Positions 45,566-54,985 of a DNA stretch of 64,000 nucleotides are shown here, one piece after another. Position numbers and translations under genes: made by a program. This DNA comes from Mayamaea pseudoterrestris (taxonomy: Eukaryota > Bacillariophyta > Bacillariophyceae > Sellaphorales > Sellaphoraceae). The stretch is taken from positions 124,001-188,000 of the forward strand of contig BROI01000020.1 of NCBI GenBank assembly GCA_027923505.1. The letters are read 5' to 3'. The notes under the pieces are model-generated. The model saw only the letters and a program-made list of their open reading frames with translations. It searched no databases and was not told the DNA's origin. How positions within the stretch are numbered: position 1 is the stretch's first letter; every line of letters begins with the position of its first letter.

Positions 45566-46402
45566 TTACACCTGACCGGCTCCAATCGCCGCTAGTTCCT
45601 GTTGCTGCTTCATTTGCAGCTGAGCCAAAGCGCGTCCAACACTTGGGTTTTGGCCGTGGCTTTTGACAGACGCCTCAAACTGATTCATCGATACACCTCG
45701 CTCCCTCAGTGCGGCTTCTCCGTATTCATTGGCATTTCGGGCAAAGTCCATGTTCAATGCTTGCAGGATGCTTGGATCCTGCAGATTGGCTCCCTCCCCT
45801 TTGTACTGCTCCATCAATTCTCTCATGGCACCTGTGAGCGCCGAAAAATATACATCTGCCATTTCAATTGTCTCCTCGGGCCCAAGAAGATCTTCGACAG
45901 CTCGAGCCATATCCTTGCCAAGTCTCCAGCCAACGACTTCCTCGCCAGTGGCATTCTCCCACAGTTTCTGGAACCGATCAACCGTCTTTTGTACGTTTGG
46001 ATAACGCACCTCGTCCGCCAAAAATTCCCAGGTCGCTTCCTCCAAGCAATCATAGTCAATATCGAATTGCTCCAAAATGGCCTTTTGCTTGACAGTGAGC
46101 GCACGGACTAGCTCTTCACGCAAAATTCCCTTGAGCTGCGCTTCGGGTATCATTTGTCCAGCCATTTGCAACTGCTGGATCTGCTGCATAAGCTGACTAA
46201 AAACGCCCTGCATTTCCAAAAAGAGCTTGTCAAAAATCTTGCAGACATCTTGTTCCGTAATGTACTCGACGTCATCATGGTGTTCATCGTCAATGTCAGT
46301 GATCGTGGATGGGCCGCTGCTGTTGCTTCTCAATGCGTACACTAGTCCGACTGCCCCAACCAACAAGGCGGATCCTGCAAGAATGGCTGAAGATTGCGGC
46401 AT
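45566..46402 (-). CDS. N-terminally anchored helical protein, unknown
   Basis: 278 aa, family not recognised. One hydrophobic helix at about 7-24 (ILAGSALLVGAVGLVYAL) anchors it, followed by an acidic linker and an all-helical domain with several long amphipathic helices (KIFDKLFLEMQGVFSQLMQQIQQLQ; TVDRFQKLWENATGEE; LMEQYKGEGANLQDP). The short tail-in anchor resembles outer mitochondrial membrane proteins. It has the same strand and a tandem position with the Msp1-like ATPase, which suggests but does not prove a shared location. Confidence 0.65.
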   Translation of the reverse strand: MPQSSAILAGSALLVGAVGLVYALRSNSSGPSTITDIDDEHHDDVEYITEQDVCKIFDKLFLEMQGVFSQLMQQIQQLQMAGQMIPEAQLKGILREELVRALTVKQKAILEQFDIDYDCLEEATWEFLADEVRYPNVQKTVDRFQKLWENATGEEVVGWRLGKDMARAVEDLLGPEETIEMADVYFSALTGAMRELMEQYKGEGANLQDPSILQALNMDFARNANEYGEAALRERGVSMNQFEASVKSHGQNPSVGRALAQLQMKQQQELAAIGAGQV

Positions 46403-46907
46403 TCTGGAGTTAGAAGCTATTGAAATGAATGAAGAGAAACAGGAAGCTGCTCACAATTGGTCGCGCGATAGGCTATAACCGTCCGTCGTCGTTCAGAGCG
46501 TCTGGCTGCGATCGTTCGAGAAAACCATTCGTTTTCCTCGAGTGCCGATGGGACTCCAATTGACTTCATCATCAAAACCGCTAAGACTGCTAAGCAATCG
46601 TTCGAGTGAGTTTTCATGAAGTAATAATTAACCCGACCTAATCCGAAGGTCATTTTGGTCATCTACGAGTAGAATGTGGGGTCATTGAAGTACATTGACA
46701 TATGCCCAAGGACCAAGGAAAAGTGTTGAATCGGCACGACTCCGTGCGCACGCGGCAAAACAGAGCCACGCAAGGAACACTTCCATGATTTTGACAAACA
46801 TCTGGTGCCCACCTACTTGCTTGGTTGACTAAAGCGCACGCTAGAAAGGCCTTTCCATCCATAGATCAATACACCATAAACAAGCAATTATATATATCAG
46901 AGCCATC
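46403..46907. other. Divergent intergenic region
   Basis: Lies between the two start codons at 46402 (minus) and 46908 (plus). A TTATATATATC tract at 46888-46898 is too close to the ATG to be a normal TATA box. No gene accepted. Confidence 0.5.
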
Positions 46908-47564
46908 ATGGTGCATTCTGCTTCACAGAAACGATCCATTCGCTTTCGCGACGAAGAGCTTTGTGAATACCATACCGGCGCAGTGATGGACTTGATAGAA
47001 TGTCGAAAGGAGATTTGGTATCAGCAATCAGACATGTCGACCATTAAACGCAAGGCACTCATGGTCAGCAAAGAAGCGCAGCGCTATGGCGTAGGTTCAC
47101 TGCTCAGCAACACGTATGGAAGCAATTCCAATGAAACGCAAGACGCACTAAACACTTGGTGCAGAAATGCCAATTCACGAAGAGGTTTAGAGCGATGGAT
47201 TAACGATGAATACTCGGCGAAACGATCAGACATTCGTAGGCGGACGATACAGTCTGTTTTACGAGCTCAGCAAAAGATGAGAGAAGAAAGTATCAACGAC
47301 GTGGGCTATGGCATGAAGGTCATTTCAAGGTTATCCGAGGCCTTTTCGCAGGACTCGCGCAACTTTGCCAGAGCCATGGGCGCTGCTGATGAGCTAGCTG
47401 CTAACGCTGAACCTGATGTTTCTACCTCAAAGGATGTGGCGTTAGGCCTACCTCCTCAGCGCACATCTAGTCCCAGATCAGTCATTGTAGCGAGACGACC
47501 AAGGAGCAATCTTGGACTACGCAGTGGCGTTGCAGGTGCAACTGACTTTCGCAACTTTGTTTAA
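46908..47564 (+). CDS. Conserved-type hypothetical with RGLE motif
   Basis: 218 aa. The pattern IWYQQSDMSTIKRKALMV then NANSRRGLERWI...RRRTIQSVLRAQQKMREE matches a helical module I believe is frequent in diatom proteomes (WY..D....K then RGLE then RR....VL..Q); no named function. The N terminus is basic (KRSIRFRDEE) and the C-terminal 60 residues are disordered and Arg-rich, so it may be nuclear. It is a single exon. The 3' end runs toward the decayed GTPase gene on the opposite strand. Confidence 0.7.
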   Translation: MVHSASQKRSIRFRDEELCEYHTGAVMDLIECRKEIWYQQSDMSTIKRKALMVSKEAQRYGVGSLLSNTYGSNSNETQDALNTWCRNANSRRGLERWINDEYSAKRSDIRRRTIQSVLRAQQKMREESINDVGYGMKVISRLSEAFSQDSRNFARAMGAADELAANAEPDVSTSKDVALGLPPQRTSSPRSVIVARRPRSNLGLRSGVAGATDFRNFV

Positions 47565-47944
47565 TACTGTTCGCACACCATAGACTCAAATGTTCATAGA
47601 ATACTATTGTAACAAAGATTATATGCAGAAGTCTAATTTATACACAATATGTTCGGCACCTTGACCAGAATGCGTCTTGTTGTGATGGCTACGCTAGAGC
47701 ACGAACCGCATGCAAAACTTAATGTATCGCAATGATGCCAACCGCTGGCGACATTTAATAACAATCATATGAATCAATAGTTCAGCAAGATTGAGGTAAA
47801 AATGCACACCAGCATGTCTCATCATTGCCTAGCTCTTCGCCGCTTACTAGCTGGGGCACCTGTACGTTTCAACTACTAGGCATTGAGACGCTGCTTGCGT
47901 GCTTCCCTGCCTCCTATTCCAGTACCCACTCGCTTCGAAGATGT
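47565..47944. other. Convergent spacer, nothing recognised
   Basis: Lies where the second GTPase domain of an EngA-type gene would be expected on the minus strand, but no such domain can be read here. Confidence 0.5.
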
Positions 47945-48672
47945 TCATAATGATTGGATAATAATAACTGCAATATCAACCATTCCTTCTCCATGTTTAG
48001 CTGAGCTCGGTAAGCGTTCACCAAAACCTACTCGCGTGGCTTCATGCAAGTGATCCAATGGGCGAGTCATCATTGTTCCAGCTCATACCCTCCAGCTTGT
48101 TGGCTAGCAAGATTATTTTGCGATTGCTATCGTTCGTATCCCGACTTGCATCATGTTTGTTGCATTGACTGTTGGAAACCTTCCGAAGCCATCACACTGT
48201 ATCCAAAAGGTCCGTAGTGAAGCCAACTCTGCCGTCAACCATGAGAAACACGAGCTCGGCTTGCTGTGCCGCGGCAAGTGTTTGCTTGATCATGTCGGCA
48301 ATGAGCTCTTGTGCCGCCCACTTGTGGCTTTGCATTGTCGACAATGGAACTGATGATGCCGATGATGCCGATGACACCACCATGGATACGGAAACATCCA
48401 GTCGATCTCCATCCACGCCAGCCGTGTCAAACAATCGAAAGCAGGTGCCTCCAATTCTGCCAACGCAATCCCGTCGATCTCTGGTCGTTCCTGGCACTTG
48501 AGACTCACAATGGCGCCCCCAGTACTAGTGGATGTTGCCGTTCCTTGGAGTAGACCGGTGCGTCGCTTGGTAATCTTTTTCGTCGGAGGATAATTTGTAA
48601 GAGTCGATTGAACAGCGTGCTCTTTCCCGCGTTTGGTGGTCCCAGCAAGGCAACTGAAACAATTGAAGGGCC
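47945..48672 (-). pseudogene. Decayed EngA/Der-type GTPase gene
   Basis: On the minus strand, successive GTPase motifs of the first EngA/Der G domain are readable but in different frames: VALLGPPNAGKSTLFNRLL (G1, near 48616-48660), GGAIVS, PGTTRDRRDCVGRIGG (G2 region), FDTAGVDGD (G3), VFLMVDGRVGFTTDLLDTV, then WLRKVSN, IILLANKLEG (G4, NKxD-like with Glu for Asp) and GFGERLPSSAKHGEGM (G5, SA). At least three frame changes and an in-frame TGA after LLDTV interrupt it, and neither the second G domain nor the KH-like domain is visible. Short introns could explain one break but not all. EngA acts in ribosome assembly; in algae it is often plastid-targeted. Probably a recent loss or a duplicated copy. 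Confidence 0.7.
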
Positions 48673-49026
48673 CCATTGAGTGGATCATGTAGTCGCTAAC
48701 GACGACGATGTTGCTGCAAAAGATGCGCTGCTAGACAAGGATCGTTCATCGATGCTATCGTTCCATCCTGCAGCGCAGCAATAGACAGCCAGTTGGGTGC
48801 GATGCACGGCTGCAGATCTGACCATTCCAAGGAAATGCAGTCAAATGAGACGGAGTAGTAATTCCTTAGAAGAATTGAACGGGCCCGCCATTATGCCTCG
48901 GATGCCGCCATGGTCGAACGCGAAATCTTGTAAGGTCGCAGCGGCACTGTCACGCATGACGTTATCGTACATCAACATGCCGATCGACTGATCTCACACA
49001 CATTCGCCGTCGCGGATGCTTCCACC
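48673..49026. other. Intergenic, one copy of a 43-nt repeat
   Basis: Upstream of the GNAT gene. Contains the repeat copy at 48907-48949. No gene accepted. Confidence 0.5.
48907..48949 (+). repeat. 43-nt direct repeat, copy 1
   Basis: Begins GCCATGGTCGAACGCGAAAT and ends TCGCAGCGGCACTG. It matches 51508-51550 at 40 of 43 positions, about 2.6 kb apart in the same orientation. Confidence 0.85.
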
Positions 49027-49782
49027 ATGATGAGGGACCCTTGGCGTTTGTTACTGCTGCTATCACCATTGACTCTACTATCTTCTGCAAATGCCTTCCA
49101 GGCTCCATTACTTGGAATTGGTTCCATTCTATTTCCCATCCGCAACAAGGAATTCATTGGCATTTCGTCACTTTCTTTTGCGGAAAGGCGGACAACTCTC
49201 TACGACGCGAGCGACTTTTTCGTCGACGCCTTTTGGACGGCCAAGGTGGGAGGAGGCGCCAATCAACTGACGCCGCAGCAGAGAAAGCAGCTGGAGCAGT
49301 CGCAGCTTGCTGAATTCAACAAGCGCTATGGGACTTTGCGAAAAATGAATTCTGCTGAACTGTTGGTGTGTCGAAACGGTGAAGACAAGATCGTTGCCTG
49401 CGCCGGCGTTGAAATAGATAATATTCCCAAGGACTGCTTGACAGGTCCATCCAAGACAAAGGCGCCACTCATGAGCAATCTGGCAGTGAGTCGTCAGTTC
49501 CGGCGACGAGGTCTAGCAGAAGAGATGGTGAATGCCGTCGAACGACTTGTGCGTGACGAATGGAACCACGACGAATGCTACCTGTATGTGGAAGAGCGAA
49601 ATCGAGGAGCCGTCAAGCTTTACCAAAAGCTTGGATACCGAAAGGTATGGAAGGATCCATATGCGGAAACCTTGCTGCCAACCAGTGACGGCAGTCTCTG
49701 CAATACTCGCACAACGATTGTATGCATGCGAAAGCAGCTCGCAGGTTCAAACTCATTTTGGAACAGTCTCTTTTCCCGCTAA
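49027..49782 (+). CDS. GNAT-family N-acetyltransferase, probably plastid-targeted
   Basis: 251 aa. Signal peptide (LLLLLSPLTLLSSANAF) ends in an ANAF-Q motif, the diatom-type plastid bipartite signal with Phe at +1. The GNAT core follows from about residue 105: LLVCRNGEDKIVACAGVEI, the acetyl-CoA site LAVSRQFRRRGLAEEMVNAVE (Q/R-x-x-G/A type), then CYLYVEERNRGAVKLYQKLGYRKVW. The substrate cannot be told; plastid GNATs acetylate protein N termini or lysines. Single exon, convergent with the methyltransferase gene 86 bp beyond its stop. Confidence 0.85.
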   Translation: MMRDPWRLLLLLSPLTLLSSANAFQAPLLGIGSILFPIRNKEFIGISSLSFAERRTTLYDASDFFVDAFWTAKVGGGANQLTPQQRKQLEQSQLAEFNKRYGTLRKMNSAELLVCRNGEDKIVACAGVEIDNIPKDCLTGPSKTKAPLMSNLAVSRQFRRRGLAEEMVNAVERLVRDEWNHDECYLYVEERNRGAVKLYQKLGYRKVWKDPYAETLLPTSDGSLCNTRTTIVCMRKQLAGSNSFWNSLFSR

Positions 49783-49868
49783 TTTCAAAATCATACAATG
49801 CTATTTGTACACAGGCTAATAAATAAACATTTCTTTTTAAGATACTTTGCGTCAAAGCTGGTAATGAA

Positions 49869-51476
49869 CTATTCGCTCAGTATTTGGTGCCAGCATTTTC
49901 GAGTGAAGTCCACAGCCTCCCAATTGGATGGACTCCAAAGCGAACCCCCTTTGCTTGCCTTTGGAACAAGCACATGCTTGGTCTTTCTTTGAGCTTTGAC
50001 AGATGGTTCTCTGCGACAAATGTAAAGCAAGCCTGGTGACGCGTACGAAATGTTTTGCGACTGCAAATGGCCCAGCCAAACGTTTCGTTCATCGACAGAG
50101 TCGGACCTTCGTTCCGCGTAGGTTGCAGCATTGATCGGAAACTCATTGGTAAAGAGAAGAATGTTTGGTTGTAGTGTATTTCCAAACCAGCCTTGTATGC
50201 GACGCAGCAACAGATCGGCAGAGTCGGCTTTCGTGAGAAAGAATTCTGATACAACGGCCAATGATCCCATGTCGGACAAGACTTTGGATGCTAGCTCAAT
50301 AATGCTGGCCAAGACTACTTCACCATCACTTCCTCCAGCTGAAAATAAGCCATGTCGGCGCGCCGACAGCTCTGGAGGAACTGGCAAAAAGGGAGGATTG
50401 GCAGTCATGATATCGAAGGAGTGTTGATCCAAAAGTGAAATCAGCGGCCGTCGACAAGAGCTGTCAATGGTCGCATCATCAGTCTGGTTCCATGCATAGC
50501 CTTGACCACTAATCAAGTCGCCGCATACATACTCGACTCGTCCATCCAATCCGTTCAATGCCGCATTAAACTTGGCGAATTTAAGGCACCTCGGATTCAT
50601 GTCGAGGCAAACGGCCCGACGGCACTTGCCGCGCATGAGAGCCACCAAAGCTTGTATTCCAGACCCCGTACAAACGTCCAACAACGAATTAGCAGCGTCA
50701 TTGCCATCATGTTTGGTTTTGTCATCCATCAGGTAGTGCTGCACCAGCGCCAGACTGTCGGGACCAATGTACATGACAGCGTCCTGCTCATTGTCGAGGC
50801 CGGTCAGTGACAATACGCGAGGATGCCAGTCCGTGACCAAATACAACTTTTCCTTGCCCAAGTCTAACGGAAAAATTTGCACAAGCCCAAAGATAGTGTT
50901 TGGCATAACGTCGGAAGCAGCGACAAGGGCCATATCCAGCAGAAATGCAAGCATGGCTGGCGAAAGCGCCTTCTCCAAGGTTGACTTTGGAACTGCCAGT
51001 CCAACGAGAAAGAGCGCAATCAAGCATTCTAGTGCCAACGGCATTCCATCCACCCATGGCAGAGATGAAACTGTTCCAGCCGCCACTGGAGTAACGTAGA
51101 TGGGACATGTTGATGCTCCGAGCTCGGTCGGAACTTGGAGTTGATCATGAATGTTGCGAGTCGTGTAATGACAGTCCTTTAACAGTTTCCTCAACTCAAT
51201 AGCTCGGTCAAAATTATTACAAGTTGTTTCCAGCAATTTTTTATGCGCCAATGGACTGGCCGCTAGATGTGAGGCAGTGGTGCAATCGCTCATGGTCGTC
51301 GCAGAATGATTGCTGCTTTGGAGCAGCAACTGCTGGTATAATGGCGCTGCTGCCGCGGCTCCATGCTCAATTCGTACTGCGCGAGCATGTTTATAGTGTT
51401 CATGAAAGGCAAGTGCAGAGGTTATTGGCAAATGGACGTTAATAGTAACTATAAAACTGAGGATTGCATGATGCAT
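49869..51476 (-). CDS. Class I SAM-dependent methyltransferase, probably plastid-targeted
   Basis: 535 aa from the ATG at 51476. That start gives a signal peptide ending SALAF-H, an A-x-A-F type diatom plastid motif. ATGs at 51512 and 51617 are also in frame but mask this signal. Residues about 30-240 are helical and unrecognised. The methyltransferase domain holds the SAM motif LLDVCTGSGIQAL (about 262), VCLDMNPRCLKFA, and ANPPFLPVP (about 360), the NPP(F/Y) motif used by enzymes that methylate amide or exocyclic nitrogen atoms (HemK/PrmC, RsmC/RlmG types). The closest class is the small-subunit MTS type; the substrate (protein Gln or rRNA base) is unknown. It is divergent from a protein kinase gene with 178 bp between starts. 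Confidence 0.82.
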   Translation of the reverse strand: MHHAILSFIVTINVHLPITSALAFHEHYKHARAVRIEHGAAAAAPLYQQLLLQSSNHSATTMSDCTTASHLAASPLAHKKLLETTCNNFDRAIELRKLLKDCHYTTRNIHDQLQVPTELGASTCPIYVTPVAAGTVSSLPWVDGMPLALECLIALFLVGLAVPKSTLEKALSPAMLAFLLDMALVAASDVMPNTIFGLVQIFPLDLGKEKLYLVTDWHPRVLSLTGLDNEQDAVMYIGPDSLALVQHYLMDDKTKHDGNDAANSLLDVCTGSGIQALVALMRGKCRRAVCLDMNPRCLKFAKFNAALNGLDGRVEYVCGDLISGQGYAWNQTDDATIDSSCRRPLISLLDQHSFDIMTANPPFLPVPPELSARRHGLFSAGGSDGEVVLASIIELASKVLSDMGSLAVVSEFFLTKADSADLLLRRIQGWFGNTLQPNILLFTNEFPINAATYAERRSDSVDERNVWLGHLQSQNISYASPGLLYICRREPSVKAQRKTKHVLVPKASKGGSLWSPSNWEAVDFTRKCWHQILSE

Positions 51477-51507
51477 GTTTCGCTCTTCGGTGAAAAAGAT
51501 GAGCGAG

Positions 51508-51550
51508 GCCATGGTCGAACGCGAAATCTTGTGACATCGCAGCGGCACTG
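51508..51550 (+). repeat. 43-nt direct repeat, copy 2
   Basis: Partner of 48907-48949, with three central mismatches. It lies just upstream of the chosen methyltransferase start, within the possible longer N terminus of that frame. Confidence 0.85.
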
Positions 51551-51654
51551 AATTGTCGCGCCCGCAAACGCGAAAACTTGTTGCCAGCAAGCCACAAAAG
51601 GTTGTCGTCGCTTGCATTATTGGCCTTGGCTGCAAATCTCGGCACACGACAATT

Positions 51655-53039
51655 ATGAATGGCGACAAGACGACGGAACTTGCAGAATTAGCCCGTAGTG
51701 GTAGGTAGTCAATGTATCATTACATTTGTGATGAAATGAATGGAGGAACATAGTTTCTCGGCCATCCATTGAAGCATTGGTATTGTCGCTTCTAATACAT
51801 TCATTTCCTTTATTCCTCTCTAAATTACTCATTAAGAGATCACACTGGGTCGAATCGTTGGTGAAGGAGGCTTCTGCACCGTCAGCTTGGTTGTTTCCGT
51901 CGACATTGACGATGTTTACGATACGAGCGAAAAGCAAGCCAAGATTCGTCAAACGTTTGCTCGAGCCGCTAATCAAGGTACTAGTCGATCCGAAGGTGGC
52001 AACTATGTCATGAAAGCGCTTCGCCATGACTTGGACACGGAGGAATATAGCAAGGGAGTGGTTGATTTGGCGATTGAAGCGGAATTTCTGAAAGTGCTGC
52101 AGCACAAGAATATCATTTGCATGCGTGCGATTGCCAACTGCGATCCTCGGGAAGCCAAATTCTTTGTCGTACTGGATCGGCTCGTGACGACTCTGGAACT
52201 CAAATTCAACCATTGGCGCAAGATTGTCGAAGAAAATACAGGCGTTTGGTGGCCCATTGCTGGCTACTGCTGCGCCAAGGCACCCGTGTTGCATCTCATG
52301 TGGAAGGAACGCATTGGCGCCGCCTACGATATTGCGCAAGCCATTCAATATCTGCATCGCTTAAATATCGTCTATCGAGACTTGGTAGGTGAATCTGATG
52401 TATGTTGATTGCGCCAAGGAAGAAATATCGCTGACTCGTTCTCTTCCGCCGCTTGCTCCGAAGAAACCTGAGAACATTGGCTTTGACGATTCTGGGGAAC
52501 TCAAGCTGTTTGACTTTGGACTTGCCAAGCGCCTTGATGGTGTCGAAAAGGTTGAGGATGGACAATACCGACTGACTGGTAATACGGGTTCTTTGCGGTA
52601 CATGGCAAACGAAGTTGCCCTTGACCAGCCGTATGGTTTGTCCGTTGATTCTTATTCATTCGGAATCATTTTCTGGCAAATATGCTCACTCACAACGCCA
52701 TTTGCAAAGATGGGCCAATCTGTTCACGCGGAAGCAGTTGTTCGGGGCAATGCGAGACCTTCGCCGGACCATTCCTGGCCGATGAGTTGGGTGGACCTTA
52801 TGGTGACTTGTTGGGACGCTGATCCAAGCGCACGACCTGATTTTGATGCCATTGTTGCTTCATTGGCCGAGCGTGTTGCAGAATTGGATGAAGAAGAAGG
52901 TGTGATACCTACACGGACGAATGAGATCAAGGCGAAGAAAAAGAAGAAGGATGTCGCTCCCGCAAACCAGGTGTTGGATTTTGATACTCGAATATCGGTT
53001 GACGGCTCAACCAGAAGAGTCGACGCAGACTTTGTATAG
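51655..53039 (+). CDS. Soluble protein kinase (TKL-like)
   Basis: 389 aa, three exons: 51655-51700, 51837-52384, 52464-53039; introns 136 and 79 nt. The tiny first exon completes the N-lobe sequence so that ELARSEITLGRIVGEGGFCTV reads through the Gly-rich loop. The second junction restores YRDLKPENIGFD. Motifs: ATP Lys in YVMKALR, Glu in AIEAEFLKVL, HRD as YRD, DFG in LFDFGLAKRL, activation segment TGSLRYMANEVAL (ANE for APE), SVDSYSFGIIFWQI, and CWDADPSARPDF. It should be catalytically active. The C-terminal tail has KAKKKKKD. Substrates cannot be told. There is an insertion of about 25 residues before the HRD helix (WWPIAGYCCAKAPVLHLMW). Confidence 0.88.
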
Positions 53040-53246
53040 AATATCATGGATAAACTATATGAATACCATGTACATAAACTAGCTGTACATCGTAACTTTG
53101 AATTCTAATGCAATGCAAAGCAACCGAAGATGATGTAGTGTCTGACCTCATGTCGTACCGGTAAACTTCCCATCATTCATCTCGTCTGGCACAAAATTGA
53201 TGACGAATGGATGCTGTTAAAAACCCTCTTCGCTTGATTACATACA

Positions 53247-53792
53247 ATGAGAGCGTTTCTTTATGCCTTCAGCTTTAAAAAGACCTTTTACCTAAAGGAA
53301 ACACTAAAATCAATGTTGGCGGCTCGATCCTTTTCGTCGCAGCCGATAAACGGCGACTCACCACCACCATCTCCTCGGTCGCGTCGTCGCAGGCGTCACT
53401 CCTTTGATTTAAGTGTCGACGACATTCCGTCCTTTCAGGACTTCCAACATCAGATTAAAGTGCGAGCGCTTTACCGACAGTATCTACGAACGATTTCTCC
53501 GCTCGGCATCCATTCGGTTGACCAGCGCATGGAACTGTTACAACAAATTCGCCACGAGTTTCGCAAGCAACGTTTAACGAGCGATTCGTTTGCAAACAGT
53601 CAAGCGGAAGCGCAAAAGCGAGCCATATCGGAAGGAACTAGACGACTCAAGGAACTTGGTGCTATGCTTGGAACGACAGTGCCAGTGAAAAAGGCGTTGA
53701 TGGCTGCAGTCGAAGAAGCAGGCGGTCCGAACGTCAATCAATTGCAACCTGACATTACTATTCCAGAGAATCCATGGCCGTGGCAGCGGTAG
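53247..53792 (+). CDS. LYRM2: LYR-motif protein, LYRM2-like
   Basis: 181 aa mitochondrial matrix accessory protein; LYR proteins bind acyl carrier protein and assist Fe-S protein or respiratory-complex assembly. The LYR signature is in VRALYRQYLRTI (about 71-83), followed by QIRHEFRKQR and the C-terminal helix ISEGTRRLKELGAMLG, close to the LYRM2 pattern. The N terminus contains a basic amphipathic stretch with MLAARSFSSQP at residue 23, which may be the real start of the transit peptide. The C-terminal 40 residues extend beyond animal LYRM2. It is convergent with ISCA2, another mitochondrial Fe-S-linked gene, about 210 bp away. Confidence 0.78.
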   Translation: MRAFLYAFSFKKTFYLKETLKSMLAARSFSSQPINGDSPPPSPRSRRRRRHSFDLSVDDIPSFQDFQHQIKVRALYRQYLRTISPLGIHSVDQRMELLQQIRHEFRKQRLTSDSFANSQAEAQKRAISEGTRRLKELGAMLGTTVPVKKALMAAVEEAGGPNVNQLQPDITIPENPWPWQR

Positions 53793-54005
53793 TATTCATA
53801 TGTTAGGATGATGATACTGGACTCTGTCGGCGGCGCGCAAAACATCGTCAGAAATCGGCGACAAGTAACAAATTATGGCGTCGCTGCCCGAGTCAAAGTT
53901 GGAATGCCGAGCCAATCGAAAAAAAGACAGATGTGTAAACGATAGACTAGTCTTAACTGTTCACACTACCAATATTGTAACTGTGTACTGCACATTGTAT
54001 ATTTC

Positions 54006-54647
54006 TCAATCAATCGCCGGATTGGCCGTAAAATTCTTGACTGCAAACGAGCTTCCACATCCGCAGGCCGACTCGGACTGCGGATTGTCTCGGACTTCAA
54101 AGGAACTTTTAATCATTTCCTCGACAAAGTCAATCGTGGACCCTTTTATAAGATGAAGGCTTGACTGGTCAACAATGACTCGCTCCTCGCCAAACGGATT
54201 CTCCACGACAACGTCTTCGTCCGGATCAATATCGTCTTGGCTCAATTCAAAAACATAGGAAAATCCAGAACATCCTCCAGCGTCAACAAAGACTCGAAGA
54301 TACTCATTGATACCCTTTCGTTGGTTGAGTTGTCTGATTCTCTTCCAGGTTGATTCCGTGACAATCAATGGTGCGGGCAGATCATTCGACGCCGCTGCAA
54401 TATTCCTAGACGGCACTGAATCACCTTCATTATTGTCATTATTATTCATCTGAAAGTCCTTTATATTGTTTTCATCACTCTTGTGCTGCGAGACAATCAC
54501 CATTGTTCGAAATTGTTGTCGTGTCGCGGAAGGAACAGCGGCAAGTCGGTGCGATGCTGCCAAGCGCAGGCCCGCATTTCCTAACAGTCGATTTGAAGAT
54601 TGCCGAAGATGATGGCTTATCCTGGCTGTAGACGATGCAAAAGCCAT
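54006..54647 (-). CDS. ISCA2: A-type iron-sulfur assembly protein, mitochondrial
   Basis: 213 aa. Helps make 4Fe-4S clusters late in mitochondrial Fe-S assembly. The three conserved Cys are present: C126 in GGCSGF, and C195 and C197 in CGCGSSF. The block LIKGSTIDFVEEMIKSSFEV..NPQ matches ISCA2 rather than ISCA1. The frame is open upstream to 54713 but starts there with TTG; the ATG at 54647 begins a Ser/Arg-rich mitochondrial transit peptide. Residues about 50-90 form an Asn/Asp-rich linker not found in animals. Confidence 0.92.
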   Translation of the reverse strand: MAFASSTARISHHLRQSSNRLLGNAGLRLAASHRLAAVPSATRQQFRTMVIVSQHKSDENNIKDFQMNNNDNNEGDSVPSRNIAAASNDLPAPLIVTESTWKRIRQLNQRKGINEYLRVFVDAGGCSGFSYVFELSQDDIDPDEDVVVENPFGEERVIVDQSSLHLIKGSTIDFVEEMIKSSFEVRDNPQSESACGCGSSFAVKNFTANPAID

Positions 54648-54751
54648 GGTGGGATTATTGATTATGAGGTTGCTTTTCAGTGGATGGTTCCGCCATGGTG
54701 GAGACGACGCCAAACGCGCGCGAATCGTACCATGACGTCAGCAGTCCGTAC

Positions 54752-54799
54752 AAGTACAAGCTGGTTTCGCGCTACGCCGGCCAAGAGTAGGGCCTACCA
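54752..54799 (+). repeat. Inverted repeat arm, left
   Basis: First 30 nt match the reverse complement of the arm at 55452-55498 with one mismatch (core AAGTACAAGCTGGTTTCGCG); the inner 18 nt match more loosely. The arms are about 650 bp apart. Confidence 0.75.
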
Positions 54800-54916
54800 A
54801 AAACAGCTGCGCCGAATTTGGAGGCATACCGGTACTCACGTTCTCCCGTGTAAAAGCACTCGATAATTCGACGCGCACCCGTACAATGCCTCCATGCGGG
54901 ACCATTTTACAAGCGT

Positions 54917-54985
54917 CACTCTCTATTATTGTTCTAAAAGGTCACTAATAATATAAAGATTAGTTTTGTCAAATAATAGAGAGTG
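54917..54985. repeat. Hairpin with 14-bp perfect stem and 41-nt loop
   Basis: CACTCTCTATTATT at 54917-54930 is exactly complementary in reverse to AATAATAGAGAGTG at 54972-54985. It sits inside the larger inverted repeat. Confidence 0.8.

Noticed and set aside
48907-48949. Treating the 43-nt repeat as a coding fragment of the methyltransferase gene
   Set aside because: Similarity stops sharply at both ends and does not extend into the methyltransferase frame, so it is listed only as a repeat.
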